From positions 1 through 20,148 of the IMG/VR virus record IMGVR_UViG_3300034119_000848: a DNA stretch of 20,148 bases; one strand, given 5' to 3'. The stretch's first letter is position 1. Each line of letters starts with the position of its first letter. Both the position numbers and the translations under genes were made by a program. Shown here one piece after another: positions 4,625 through 11,208 of the stretch. The notes under the pieces are model-generated. The model was given only the letters and a program-made list of their open reading frames with translations. It did not search any database and was not told the origin of the DNA. The stretch is from a virus.

Positions 4625-4919
4625 GTGGCATTCCTCCATCGTTGAACTCACTAAGAGGACCTTCAGAGTATTCATCCATAATATAGTCAATTTTTAGCTC
4701 AGAGGCAATTTCGTTAAGAGCATCAATACAATTTTGGACTCCACTTATAAACTCTGTTTTGGATTGTTTCTGGATCTCGTTTTTCCACTGGTCAGCAACA
4801 GCTTGAAGAGCAGCAGAGATCTGTGACCGACGAGTACCTTTAATGTCACCACATTGGACTGGGCAATTTGTCCAAGCAGCGTCCCAGACTGTCTGGGTAA
4901 TAGGAGATAAATCAGTCAT
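4617..4919 (-). CDS. Small paralogous protein 3
   Basis: ATG 4919 (MTDLSPITQTVWDAAW) has a Shine-Dalgarno GAGGTG seven bases upstream, inside the end of the gene above. The central helix RRSQISAALQAVADQW and the later ALNEIASELKID match the two downstream paralogues. This copy has an extra acidic tail of about 20 residues (DEYSEGPLSEFNDGG). Function unknown. Confidence 0.65.
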   Translation of the reverse strand: MTDLSPITQTVWDAAWTNCPVQCGDIKGTRRSQISAALQAVADQWKNEIQKQSKTEFISGVQNCIDALNEIASELKIDYIMDEYSEGPLSEFNDGGMPLG

Positions 4920-4921
4920 AA

Positions 4922-5137
4922 TCAGCACCTCATAAGTTCGCCGCCATGAATCTGATTTAACTGATTCTGGTGAGAAGGGGGACCATAAGACGGGTCGATT
5001 TCATGTTTAAAAACCAGGGCAAGATGCCTCTCAATAATCTCTACCTGCTCATGAGTAAGAGACATACCAGATTGAGCCTCGCCGCGACGAAGTTCAAAAT
5101 AACCTTGTAGCCAATAGCAAAATTCAGTTGATTTCAT
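4922..5137 (-). CDS. Hypothetical 71-aa protein heading the paralogue operon
   Basis: The protein starts MKSTEFCYWLQGYFELRRG and has a helical centre (THEQVEIIERHLALVFKHEID), then a polar end. Small phage proteins beginning with a STEFCYWLQGYFE-like motif are common in my memory, but no function is attached. AGGGG lies just before ATG 5137. A TATACT hexamer at 5161-5156 could be a -10, though no good -35 is seen. Its stop overlaps the Shine-Dalgarno of the next gene. Confidence 0.7.
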   Translation of the reverse strand: MKSTEFCYWLQGYFELRRGEAQSGMSLTHEQVEIIERHLALVFKHEIDPSYGPPSHQNQLNQIHGGELMRC

Positions 5138-5190
5138 AAACCCCTAATAACTTTCAGTATAATACCCCAATAAATCCATAAAAACCAAAT

Positions 5191-5218
5191 AAGTAGACAG
5201 TTTAAAAAGTGTCTACTT
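5191..5218. terminator. Perfect 9-bp hairpin, probable terminator after the 5213-5386 gene
   Basis: AAGTAGACA (5191-5199) and TGTCTACTT (5210-5218) pair perfectly around a 10-base loop. On the minus strand the stop codon TAG lies in the 5' arm and T-rich sequence (ATTTGGTTTTT) follows. On the plus strand TTT follows. It separates two small-gene transcription units. Confidence 0.6.
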
Positions 5219-5386
5219 TTTCTCAACAAAATCCTTGATCTGATCAGCCAGGACTTCGATCTGTTCTACTGTAGGGAATGGAGTGTACGTGCCTTCCCTG
5301 GCAGCTTCTCTTTTATTTGCAAAATCTTCGGTAGCAATTAGTCTGGCTTCCTGAAAAATTTGAAAGCGTAATTCATAAGGTGTCAT
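5213..5386 (-). CDS. Small T4-type phage protein (MTPYELRF family), 57 aa
   Basis: The start is ATG 5386 (MTPYELRFQIFQEARLIATE), with AGGAG seven bases upstream. The frame extends upstream to 5428, but that part is a His/Lys-rich stretch without a ribosome site. The protein is helical, with a C-terminal helix (VEQIEVLADQIKDFVEKK). Proteins beginning MTPYELR are widespread small proteins of T4-like phages with no known function. A structured leader and an early promoter precede it. Confidence 0.75.
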   Translation of the reverse strand: MTPYELRFQIFQEARLIATEDFANKREAAREGTYTPFPTVEQIEVLADQIKDFVEKK

Positions 5387-5505
5387 TTGTTTTCTCCTGT
5401 GTTTGTGTGTGTTTGGCACTAGGGCCAATCCGGTTATTAAGATTTGAACTTAAATTTTTCCTCCTCCCAAAGGAGGTGCCATACCAAGTTAGGCGATAAC
5501 CGGTT
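5387..5505 (-). promoter_or_regulatory. Structured leader with possible pseudoknot
   Basis: The leader holds three helices. CCGGTTAT, next to its 5' end, pairs with ATAACCGG farther down. CCTCC and GGAGG form a hairpin inside. TGGCAC, inside the first helix, can pair with GTGCCA beyond it, which would give a pseudoknot. The Shine-Dalgarno AGGAG follows shortly after. The layout is riboswitch-like but matches no class I know. Confidence 0.45.
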
Positions 5506-5511
5506 ATAATC

Positions 5512-5540
5512 TATATAGCACACCTTTCAATCTTTGTGAA
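5512..5540 (-). promoter_or_regulatory. Early sigma70-type promoter
   Basis: TTCACA (5540-5535), a 17-base spacer ending in GTGTGC, and TATATA (5517-5512). The GTGTGCTAT run also occurs in part in the promoters at 3839-3844 and 11209-11216. The AACTGGCACA upstream block is absent. The site overlaps the 3' end of the 5527-5973 gene. Confidence 0.6.
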
Positions 5541-5973
5541 CCCACGGGGCCTTTATGCCAATTTCCCCACCTAAAAGACTCTGAGCAGTACTTCCATCAG
5601 GCTCTTTTTCATAAAAAACGGCATCTTTAATAATCTTTTTTTGCTCTTCGGTATAATCACCAGTTTCTATTTCTTTTAAAATAGTCTCATTGACCATATT
5701 AACCGGTTCAGGTTCTTCTAATTTCTCATAATTTTCTATTGCCTTATCAACATCCCTCTCGACCCTTTGATCAAGAAGTTCTGGGGTTTTTATAATGTAC
5801 TCATTTAGGGTATTATCGATCCAGCCTCTTTTATGAAATTCTCTTTGAATTTCATCAACCAGGGGCCATAATTTATCCTTGGGAATCTTAAACACCCTAG
5901 AAATAAATTCAATAATCGCCTCAATAATCAGGCTAATCTTGGCCCAATCAAAGATAGTTCGTTTGGTTTTCAT
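5527..5973 (-). CDS. Hypothetical 148-aa protein
   Basis: The N-terminal 30 residues are hydrophobic and amphipathic (ISLIIEAIIEFISRVFKIP), the middle is helical and acidic (VDKAIENYEKLEEPEPVN), and the end carries EEQKKIIKDAVFYEKEP. No domain is recognised. The start is ATG 5973, with no clear Shine-Dalgarno. It overlaps the end of the 46-aa ORF 5948-6088 by 26 bases, so it may be translated by coupling. Confidence 0.6.
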   Translation of the reverse strand: MKTKRTIFDWAKISLIIEAIIEFISRVFKIPKDKLWPLVDEIQREFHKRGWIDNTLNEYIIKTPELLDQRVERDVDKAIENYEKLEEPEPVNMVNETILKEIETGDYTEEQKKIIKDAVFYEKEPDGSTAQSLLGGEIGIKAPWVHKD

Positions 5974-6088
5974 GAGTCCAGAAATCGTCGTTAATCATGT
6001 CATCATCATATGGTTCATGCATGAGTTCTTGGACTTTTAAATGCCAGACTCTCTCAAACAAATCTCTATAATCTTCTTCTTTAATCAT
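5948..6088 (-). CDS. Small acidic protein, 46 aa
   Basis: ATG 6088 opens a frame beginning MIKEEDYRDLFERVWHLKVQ and ending HENQTNYL. It is strongly acidic (YDDDMINDDFW). The ATG overlaps the stop of the preceding 6081-6227 ORF by eight bases, and its end overlaps the next gene. The composition and the tight packing suggest a real gene. No family is recognised. Confidence 0.6.
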   Translation of the reverse strand: MIKEEDYRDLFERVWHLKVQELMHEPYDDDMINDDFWTHENQTNYL

Positions 6089-6227
6089 CGTTCAATAATT
6101 TTTCTAATGGATCACCACCGCCTTTTAAGATTTGACAGGCTCTTTTATAATACATATTGTTTGTATTTCCTGATGCCTCCATGGCTTCTTTGACTTTTTT
6201 CCAATTTTCTCTAGTTGTTTCGTCCAA
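6081..6227 (-). CDS. Small protein, 48 aa, probable TTG start
   Basis: The frame lies directly after, and in phase with, the metallopeptidase gene: TAA (6233-6231), one codon, then TTG 6227. The product would begin MDETTRENWKKVKEAMEASG (TTG read as Met) and end LKGGGDPLEKLLNDD. It is helical and charged. There is no strong Shine-Dalgarno, so translation by restart after the upstream stop, or stop readthrough giving a longer metallopeptidase, are both possible. Confidence 0.5.
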   Translation of the reverse strand: MDETTRENWKKVKEAMEASGNTNNMYYKRACQILKGGGDPLEKLLNDD

Positions 6228-6230
6228 TGT

Positions 6231-6602
6231 TTAGTACCCGTGATTTTCGATGGTTTTTGTATAATGACGCATAATTTCTCCAGCAACAGAGTTTGCCTCA
6301 TTTTCACAATCTGATCCAGATGTTGGATCTAATTCTGCCCCTGAAATTTTCTGCTTGTAATGCACCATCTCATGAGCCAAAGTTCTCATCACGTCCAACG
6401 GATGTCTGTTAGCTATTTGAATTTTAATAATATCATTCATAAGATCAAAACATCCAAAGGTTTTGTTTTCAATAGAAAACTTTGGATCATTAATAATAAC
6501 AATCTCTGGTAGATCATCTAGGCCAAGATAGTCCTTTACAAAACTAGTAAAGGACTGAATCTGTTTTTCTCTAGACTCTACAAGAAATTGTTTGTATAAC
6601 AT
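6231..6602 (-). CDS. Small HExxH zinc metallopeptidase-like protein
   Basis: The protein is 123 aa. The zinc motif HEMVH is at residues 77-81 (TLAHEMVHYKQ), and a downstream acidic helix CENEANSVAGEIMRHY (residues 99-114) could supply the third ligand, Glu100 or Glu102. This is the arrangement of minimal gluzincin-type peptidases, and similar small proteins occur in cyanophages as I recall. A peptidase acting on a structural or host protein is plausible but unproven. The start is ATG 6602. The GATAAATA just upstream is formed by the stop codon of the previous gene and would leave a four-base leader. Confidence 0.7.
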   Translation of the reverse strand: MLYKQFLVESREKQIQSFTSFVKDYLGLDDLPEIVIINDPKFSIENKTFGCFDLMNDIIKIQIANRHPLDVMRTLAHEMVHYKQKISGAELDPTSGSDCENEANSVAGEIMRHYTKTIENHGY

Positions 6603-6614
6603 TTTTAATTCTAT

Positions 6615-6851
6615 TTATCGAACTTCAAAGTCCAGCCTTTTTACTCCACGTTGTTTCCTCTCCTCTTGCCACATAAGATCCGAATTAGTCAGATGCTTAT
6701 TTGAGGCCTTTTCATAAGACTCAAGCATAACCACCTGAGAAAGATCCAGGGCCGTGATTTTATCGTTGCGGATAGATGCCATATTTGGACACCCGCAGGT
6801 TCCAAAACCATGTACCTCATTTCCACACATTCTACATCTAATTTTAAGCAT
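6615..6851 (-). CDS. Small zinc-ribbon-like protein, 78 aa
   Basis: The chosen start is ATG 6851 (MLKIRCRMCGNEVHG), with Shine-Dalgarno GAGGTG at 6863-6858. GTG 6860 is in frame but lies within that site. Cys6, Cys9, Cys19 and Cys21 (CRMC, TCGC) form a likely zinc-binding knuckle, followed by a helical region IRNDKITALDLSQVVML. Function unknown. The ribosome site lies in one arm of a hairpin whose other arm lies upstream of the predicted late transcript start (see 6859-6890). Confidence 0.7.
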   Translation of the reverse strand: MLKIRCRMCGNEVHGFGTCGCPNMASIRNDKITALDLSQVVMLESYEKASNKHLTNSDLMWQEERKQRGVKRLDFEVR

Positions 6852-6858
6852 AAAAAAC

Positions 6859-6890
6859 ACCTCAAGTTATTTAAACCTGAGGTATTTATA
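6859..6890 (-). promoter_or_regulatory. Late promoter nested in a terminator/anti-ribosome-site hairpin
   Basis: TATAAATA (6890-6883) overlaps ACCTCA (6883-6878), which pairs with TGAGGT (6864-6859). GTT/AAC extends the stem across one mismatch, and TTTTTT follows. For RNA coming from nadV this is a terminator that also hides the GAGGTG ribosome site of the 6615-6851 gene. RNA from the late promoter would start at G6877, without the left arm, leaving the ribosome site free. This is the logic known for T4 gene e. Confidence 0.7.
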
Positions 6891-9230
6891 TCACTCTGCT
6901 TTAGCGAAGAAATTGTGCAAGCATTGGCTTGCATTAATTCTTACATGCTCAAGAGTATAATCAACCAAAAGTTGACCATTCTCATAAATAGTTACTAACT
7001 CGTCTTTATTCCAGGGTCTTTCTGGAACAGTCTGATATTCTCCTTGTTCATTTTTGATGAGCTGAAGTCTACCCTTTTTAGATGTTTTGCCTGGGTCGGT
7101 TACAGGGTCTTTATAAACGTCACGCCAGGTTCCGTTTACATTTACCGAACTGCACTTCATTGCGAATTTAAAATCATCACGATTTACGTGTTGAAGCAAT
7201 CCGCCACCTTGACCGAAGGCAATGTTATCCGAACTGTATCCATTTGCTTCTAGAACGTGAAGAACCCGGTCAATAGTTTCATAATTCACACCGTCCCCTT
7301 GAATGAGTCTGACGTGATTTAGAACCTTATAACCCTTAGAGTTCATAGTACTTCCAAAGTGATTATCAAGAATTTGAGCACACTTTAGATTGACTTCTAC
7401 TGGGTCCCCAGAATTACCAGAAACCGCGATTCCCCTATTCCTTTTTACTAGAACCATTCCACTAGGAACTTTAACGCAATGTATAGTTCCTTTATAATTT
7501 ACTTTAGTTTTAGTAATAGATTGCCCACCAGCATAGGGAGTATCTAATATGTGGGTAGTATAGACTGTAGAGAAATGTGGTTTTCTATTGTCCTCCGCTA
7601 CTGAAATTAAAACCCCCTTCCCAGCTGAAATAGAAATGTATTCTACTACATCCACGTTAGATTTGATAGTGGTATCATACTTAAATCTACCATCGTTTCT
7701 AATGGACGAATCCCAATGCTTCAATTCTTCGATGAATTGTTCACACCAATTGCCATCTAAATTAGAAATGTCAACCCAATCAAATGTTTTAGATACTAAA
7801 TTATCTATGGGAACTGAAATAGTTATAGTAGATTGACCTTTTCTACTAGTAAGATAATACACATTAAATTTATAATCTAGATTATTAAGTATATTAAGTA
7901 ATCTGTTGTGCTTTCGTTCCTTTTGAAAATTAAATTCTATTTTATAATTCATTGAAGATGCTTTTTTAATACATCCATCTGCTTGTAGAGCGATTAAAAA
8001 TCTCTCATGCCAAGTTAGTTGTTTTCCGGATGTCTTTGCTTTTGCTGAACGCAATTTTCTATAAGCCCAATTTCCTGGTTTATAATCTTGAGCCTCTTGT
8101 ATACGAATTTTATCATTTCGATCAATAGTTACCACCCTATGATTGGGTGTAACTAATAGATCAATTTTACCATGAAAATCACGAATTTCATACATATCCC
8201 CCTCATATTGTTCATTTACAATTTTAAGAGGTTTAACAAATTCATAAGTCATGTCATCATTAACTTGTGCAACTAGATCGTTCTCTGTTAGGTTAGAAAA
8301 ATATTTCCATCCACTAGGAGTCAAAATCTGCGTCTGATCGTCGTAGCAATCAGGCCTGACCACCAAGGTAGCCCCAGATTCAATTACTTGTTCTTTAAGT
8401 TCTTCTCCCCAAAGTTTATCGCAAGCATTGTAGATGTCATAACTATCACTTACACAAGCAATAATAGCACCCGGCCTCGCATAAAGATTCAACATATTAC
8501 GATATGCCTCTACTTCATTTTCCTTACCCCAACTCGTGATAGTACTATGTTCTGATGCTGGAATACTGTAGCCCGCCATATCTTCGTGATAAAATTCTTT
8601 ACCATAAAGAAGCGCCGCAACAGTGTCGGTGCCCTTAAAATTAACTAGGTGAGCTAGTCCACCAATTCCTGCTGATTCATAAGAACTCACTCCGCGAAAT
8701 CCAAAGTCTTGCATCTTAAAATCAATAAGATTTGGGTCTCCATTGCGGATAAGATAATTGAGAATAAGTTTCTTAGAATTATAAGAATTACTTGCAACAG
8801 TCGTTGGATACCAAATTGCGCGAAGTAGAGCAGTTTCTAGGAAACTAGTCAACCAATAGCAATTTGGGTCAGTGTTCTCAATTGTAAGTAAAACGTTCTT
8901 TACGGGGACTACAGTTCCCTCTGGAACAGCCTTGATTCTTACGGGGAGATGTCCACCGTGCTTTTTGACGATGTATTCCCAACCACCACGGTAGAATGGT
9001 TCACCGTGAGCCTGAATAATTGCCTCGGCAATATCAATATCTTCCATTCTAATTGGCTTCATCAGATAGTCTTTTAGAAACATCTGAAGACCAAAGAAGA
9101 GAGTTTCATCGTGATGACCACCACGACTTTCAATGTAAGAAAATACACCTTCCGTCTGTGGGGGATATTGATTAAACTGCGAATACTTGTAAGAATCCGA
9201 ATTGAGCAGTAAATTTTTGTTTAGGTCCAT
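6891..9230 (-). CDS. nadV: Nicotinamide phosphoribosyltransferase with in-frame intein
   Basis: NadV makes nicotinamide mononucleotide from nicotinamide and PRPP, the first step of two-step NAD+ synthesis. Family marks are SRGG (35-38), KGTDTVAALLYG (Asp202, the substrate-specificity Asp), PASEHSTITSWG (228 = catalytic His), RPD (292-294), IQGDGVNYETI, AFGQGGGLLQ and KDPVTDPGKTSKKGRL. Residues 295-606 are an intein inserted between RPD and SGDP, so the spliced enzyme is 467 aa, the normal family length. The start ATG 9230 has AAGGAG nine bases upstream. The gene follows nadM, the macro domain gene and a small ORF on the same strand. A terminator hairpin lies right after its stop. Confidence 0.95.
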   Translation of the reverse strand: MDLNKNLLLNSDSYKYSQFNQYPPQTEGVFSYIESRGGHHDETLFFGLQMFLKDYLMKPIRMEDIDIAEAIIQAHGEPFYRGGWEYIVKKHGGHLPVRIKAVPEGTVVPVKNVLLTIENTDPNCYWLTSFLETALLRAIWYPTTVASNSYNSKKLILNYLIRNGDPNLIDFKMQDFGFRGVSSYESAGIGGLAHLVNFKGTDTVAALLYGKEFYHEDMAGYSIPASEHSTITSWGKENEVEAYRNMLNLYARPGAIIACVSDSYDIYNACDKLWGEELKEQVIESGATLVVRPDCYDDQTQILTPSGWKYFSNLTENDLVAQVNDDMTYEFVKPLKIVNEQYEGDMYEIRDFHGKIDLLVTPNHRVVTIDRNDKIRIQEAQDYKPGNWAYRKLRSAKAKTSGKQLTWHERFLIALQADGCIKKASSMNYKIEFNFQKERKHNRLLNILNNLDYKFNVYYLTSRKGQSTITISVPIDNLVSKTFDWVDISNLDGNWCEQFIEELKHWDSSIRNDGRFKYDTTIKSNVDVVEYISISAGKGVLISVAEDNRKPHFSTVYTTHILDTPYAGGQSITKTKVNYKGTIHCVKVPSGMVLVKRNRGIAVSGNSGDPVEVNLKCAQILDNHFGSTMNSKGYKVLNHVRLIQGDGVNYETIDRVLHVLEANGYSSDNIAFGQGGGLLQHVNRDDFKFAMKCSSVNVNGTWRDVYKDPVTDPGKTSKKGRLQLIKNEQGEYQTVPERPWNKDELVTIYENGQLLVDYTLEHVRINASQCLHNFFAKAE
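7413..8348 (-). mobile_element. Intein in NadV, 312 aa, with LAGLIDADG-like endonuclease
   Basis: The intein runs from Cys295 (block A CYDDQTQILTPSGWKYFSNL) to Asn606, with Ser607 as the +1 residue. Block B is LLVTPNHRVVT. Blocks F/G are HCVKVPSGMVLVKRNRGIAVSGN. The penultimate residue is Gly rather than His, as in some other phage inteins. Two degenerate LAGLIDADG helices are visible, HERFLIALQADGC (408-420) and CEQFIEELKHWDSS (496-509), so a homing endonuclease is or was present. The insertion point is inside the phosphate-binding active site, so NadV should be inactive until splicing. Confidence 0.92.
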
Positions 9231-9272
9231 TTTAAACTCCTTAAAATAGGTTTAATTTCGGCGTCTATCGCC
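9231..9272 (-). promoter_or_regulatory. Short nadV leader with a GATAGAC hairpin
   Basis: GGCG (9272-9269) and CGCC (9263-9260) close the loop ATAGA. Exactly 19 bases after GATAGAC comes TAAGGAGTTTA, the ribosome site. The nadM leader has the same motif, the same 19-base distance and the same TAAGGAGTTTA, but a different stem (GTGG/CCAC). A TTGACA lies upstream near 9302 without a good -10. A protein-binding or regulatory hairpin shared by the two NAD genes is inferred. Confidence 0.5.
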
Positions 9273-9301
9273 TGATTGTGTTTTTGTGACTTTAACACCT
9301 G

Positions 9302-9610
9302 TCAAGCATTCAATGCCTTAAGTTCTCGCTCAAGACTTTCTTTTTTTAAGGCTAATTTAGATAATTCAGTTTGAATTTCCTTTACCTTATCATCTCTATC
9401 TCTATGTTGCTGATACCATGCCAAAGTATCATCAGATAGTCTATGTTGCATATGAAGCTCAAAAATTACTTCCCCCATTTCACAACACATATTCAACAAA
9501 TATGTAATTAATTCAGAATTAGTTTTATTAATTCCATATTTTTTATTGTTATTACTTTTTTGTTCGAGTTTAATTTCTTCTTGCGTAGGTTCCGGTGTAA
9601 AGCATGGCAT
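9302..9610 (-). CDS. Hypothetical 102-aa coiled-coil protein in the NAD cassette
   Basis: The start is ATG 9610, with a good GAGG Shine-Dalgarno overlapping the macro gene stop. The N-terminus is polar (MPCFTPEPTQEEIKLEQKSN). Residues 33-60 form a helix with two adjacent Cys (LNMCCEMGEVIFELHMQHR), and residues 70-102 form a charged coiled coil (KVKEIQTELSKLALKKESLE). I recognise no family. It lies between the macro domain gene and nadV, probably in one operon. Confidence 0.65.
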   Translation of the reverse strand: MPCFTPEPTQEEIKLEQKSNNNKKYGINKTNSELITYLLNMCCEMGEVIFELHMQHRLSDDTLAWYQQHRDRDDKVKEIQTELSKLALKKESLERELKALNA

Positions 9611-9621
9611 AATTTTTTACC

Positions 9622-10113
9622 TCAAGGTTGATATTCTACTACTGTGACATCAGCATAATCAGAAACGTCTTCTGAAAACTTTTCAATAATTTTGGAAATT
9701 CTACTCCAATCACCACCAGCAAGTCCAGCGCCAATTTGAGGGAATCCAATGCTTACTTTTCTATGTGGTCCCCGTGTATAATCAGGGACACATTTAGAAA
9801 ATAACTCTAAGAATTTTTCAAAGGCACCATATTCAAATACATCTTTAGTATTACTCATTTCATACTGAGTGTAGGCATTTATCACAGTAAAAATTGTTTT
9901 TCCTGTGTTTATTTGAGCCATAGTAAACCTACCCAACTTTAATTTATCCCCCCTAGTTGTACACATATCCGCTTGTTTTACTTTGGGATATCGGTCTGCA
10001 AGTTGTTTTGCCAACCCCCCACCCATAACATTATAGCAGTTACAACCTTGAATAATAATATCAAAATTACCTTTTTCGGCAAGTTTAATTAGATCTCCTT
10101 TGATAGTTTTCAT
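9622..10113 (-). CDS. Macro domain protein, ADP-ribose-1''-phosphate phosphatase type
   Basis: The whole 163-aa protein is a macro domain. It carries an N-terminal GDLI, the ligand loop QGCNCYNVMGGGLA (22-35) and the second glycine loop GFPQIGAGLAGGDW (123-136). The GCNCYN form of the loop is typical of Poa1p-like proteins that bind or dephosphorylate ADP-ribose 1''-phosphate. The ATG overlaps the stop of nadM by four bases (ATGA), so translation is coupled. Next to two NAD+ synthesis genes it may recycle or remove ADP-ribose products, for example those made by NAD-cleaving defence enzymes. That role is inference. Confidence 0.9.
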   Translation of the reverse strand: MKTIKGDLIKLAEKGNFDIIIQGCNCYNVMGGGLAKQLADRYPKVKQADMCTTRGDKLKLGRFTMAQINTGKTIFTVINAYTQYEMSNTKDVFEYGAFEKFLELFSKCVPDYTRGPHRKVSIGFPQIGAGLAGGDWSRISKIIEKFSEDVSDYADVTVVEYQP

Positions 10114-11156
10114 ATAAAATATCGAATAATTTGATAATGGTCTTCAAAGCACTCTCTTGGGTCAAGTTCAGAGAAAGGAATCCAGAATGCCTTATCAGCA
10201 TCAGAACCACCTTTTACTCTTGGAAGTTCTCCATCAGGAAGAACAATATTAAAGGCATGAGTAATTGTTCGCCCTCGGCTGCTTCTATAAATATCATCAA
10301 ATACATGAGTATTTTTAATACATCCACGAAGAACCGGAGAAGGAACCTTAAGTCCGGTTTCCTCTCGGAGTTCTCGAATCATAGCATCTTCTAGGGAGGA
10401 ATCGGTGTTTGCGTCTAGAAAACCGCCTGGCAAGGCAATCAGGCCCTTTCCAGGATAGGCATTTCTACGGACCATCAAGACATGACCAGATTGAAACACT
10501 ACAGAATCTACTGTAACAAAAATTGGTGGCCAGGGCAAGGAAGCATACTGAGACTTATATTTCTCGACAAATCTACGCTCATTTACGATATGATTATGCC
10601 ATTCAGAACTCTTCATACTATCAAGATAGTTGAAGATTTGTTCTGGAACAACACTTTTCACAAAGTCCATATTCGGTTCTTCTACAAAGTAGAGTTCCCT
10701 GATCTGAGTTGCACTTAGATTTTGCTCAAGAGGAACCTCAATTAGTTCCCATTGTGGAAACATCTTCAGGTAATAAGAAGTCTCGTCTTTTTCACAACCG
10801 ATGATACCAACATTAGCAGATGGTGAAATAGTCTCAAGACAATATTTTACCTTTTCTTGAACTTCATTACACCACTTGGTATCACCATAAATATCTTCTT
10901 GAATTTCAATTTCTAGTGGAGCTTCTTCTGAAGTCACTTCTAAAATGGATTGCCTCAAGGCAGACCAGTAACTATGAGTATTCAGGTGCTCAAGAGAAAT
11001 TTGAAATGGATTTTTGTAGGTTACTGGTTTATACTGAGAACCAATAATCATAATGAGATTATCAGTCAGTTCATATGCTCTTTTTACAATTTCTAGATGA
11101 GCATTATGAAAAGGCTGAAATCTTCCAATAAAAACAATTGCGTCGTATTTTTTCAT
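10110..11156 (-). CDS. nadM: Bifunctional NMN adenylyltransferase / Nudix hydrolase
   Basis: The N-terminal half (1-185) is a nucleotidyltransferase: GRFQPFHNAH (11-20) is the HxGH-type motif of NadM-like enzymes and LSATQIRE (147-154) the ISSTxxR-type motif. It joins NMN and ATP to give NAD+. The C-terminal half (about 205-348) has a Nudix box from Gly244 to Leu269 with REXXEE-type RELREETGL, which fits ADP-ribose or NAD-derivative cleavage. The length of 348 aa is normal for this fusion. ATG 11156 has AGGAG about ten bases upstream. With nadV it completes nicotinamide-to-NAD+ synthesis. Confidence 0.95.
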   Translation of the reverse strand: MKKYDAIVFIGRFQPFHNAHLEIVKRAYELTDNLIMIIGSQYKPVTYKNPFQISLEHLNTHSYWSALRQSILEVTSEEAPLEIEIQEDIYGDTKWCNEVQEKVKYCLETISPSANVGIIGCEKDETSYYLKMFPQWELIEVPLEQNLSATQIRELYFVEEPNMDFVKSVVPEQIFNYLDSMKSSEWHNHIVNERRFVEKYKSQYASLPWPPIFVTVDSVVFQSGHVLMVRRNAYPGKGLIALPGGFLDANTDSSLEDAMIRELREETGLKVPSPVLRGCIKNTHVFDDIYRSSRGRTITHAFNIVLPDGELPRVKGGSDADKAFWIPFSELDPRECFEDHYQIIRYFI

Positions 11157-11158
11157 GA

Positions 11159-11202
11159 TTCTAAACTCCTTAGAATTTTAAGTTTGGCGTGGTCTATCCC
11201 AC
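11159..11202 (-). promoter_or_regulatory. nadM leader with GATAGAC hairpin, partner of the nadV leader
   Basis: GTGG (11202-11199) and CCAC (11192-11189) close the loop GATAGA. TAAGGAGTTTA follows 19 bases after GATAGAC, exactly as before nadV. The stems differ in sequence but both pair, which supports a functional RNA hairpin. Confidence 0.5.
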
Positions 11203-11208
11203 ATCCAT

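Noticed and set aside
6612-6619. GATAAATA on the minus strand before the metallopeptidase gene
   Set aside because: It is largely made of the TAA stop codon of the zinc-ribbon gene, and the predicted start would leave only a four-base leader.
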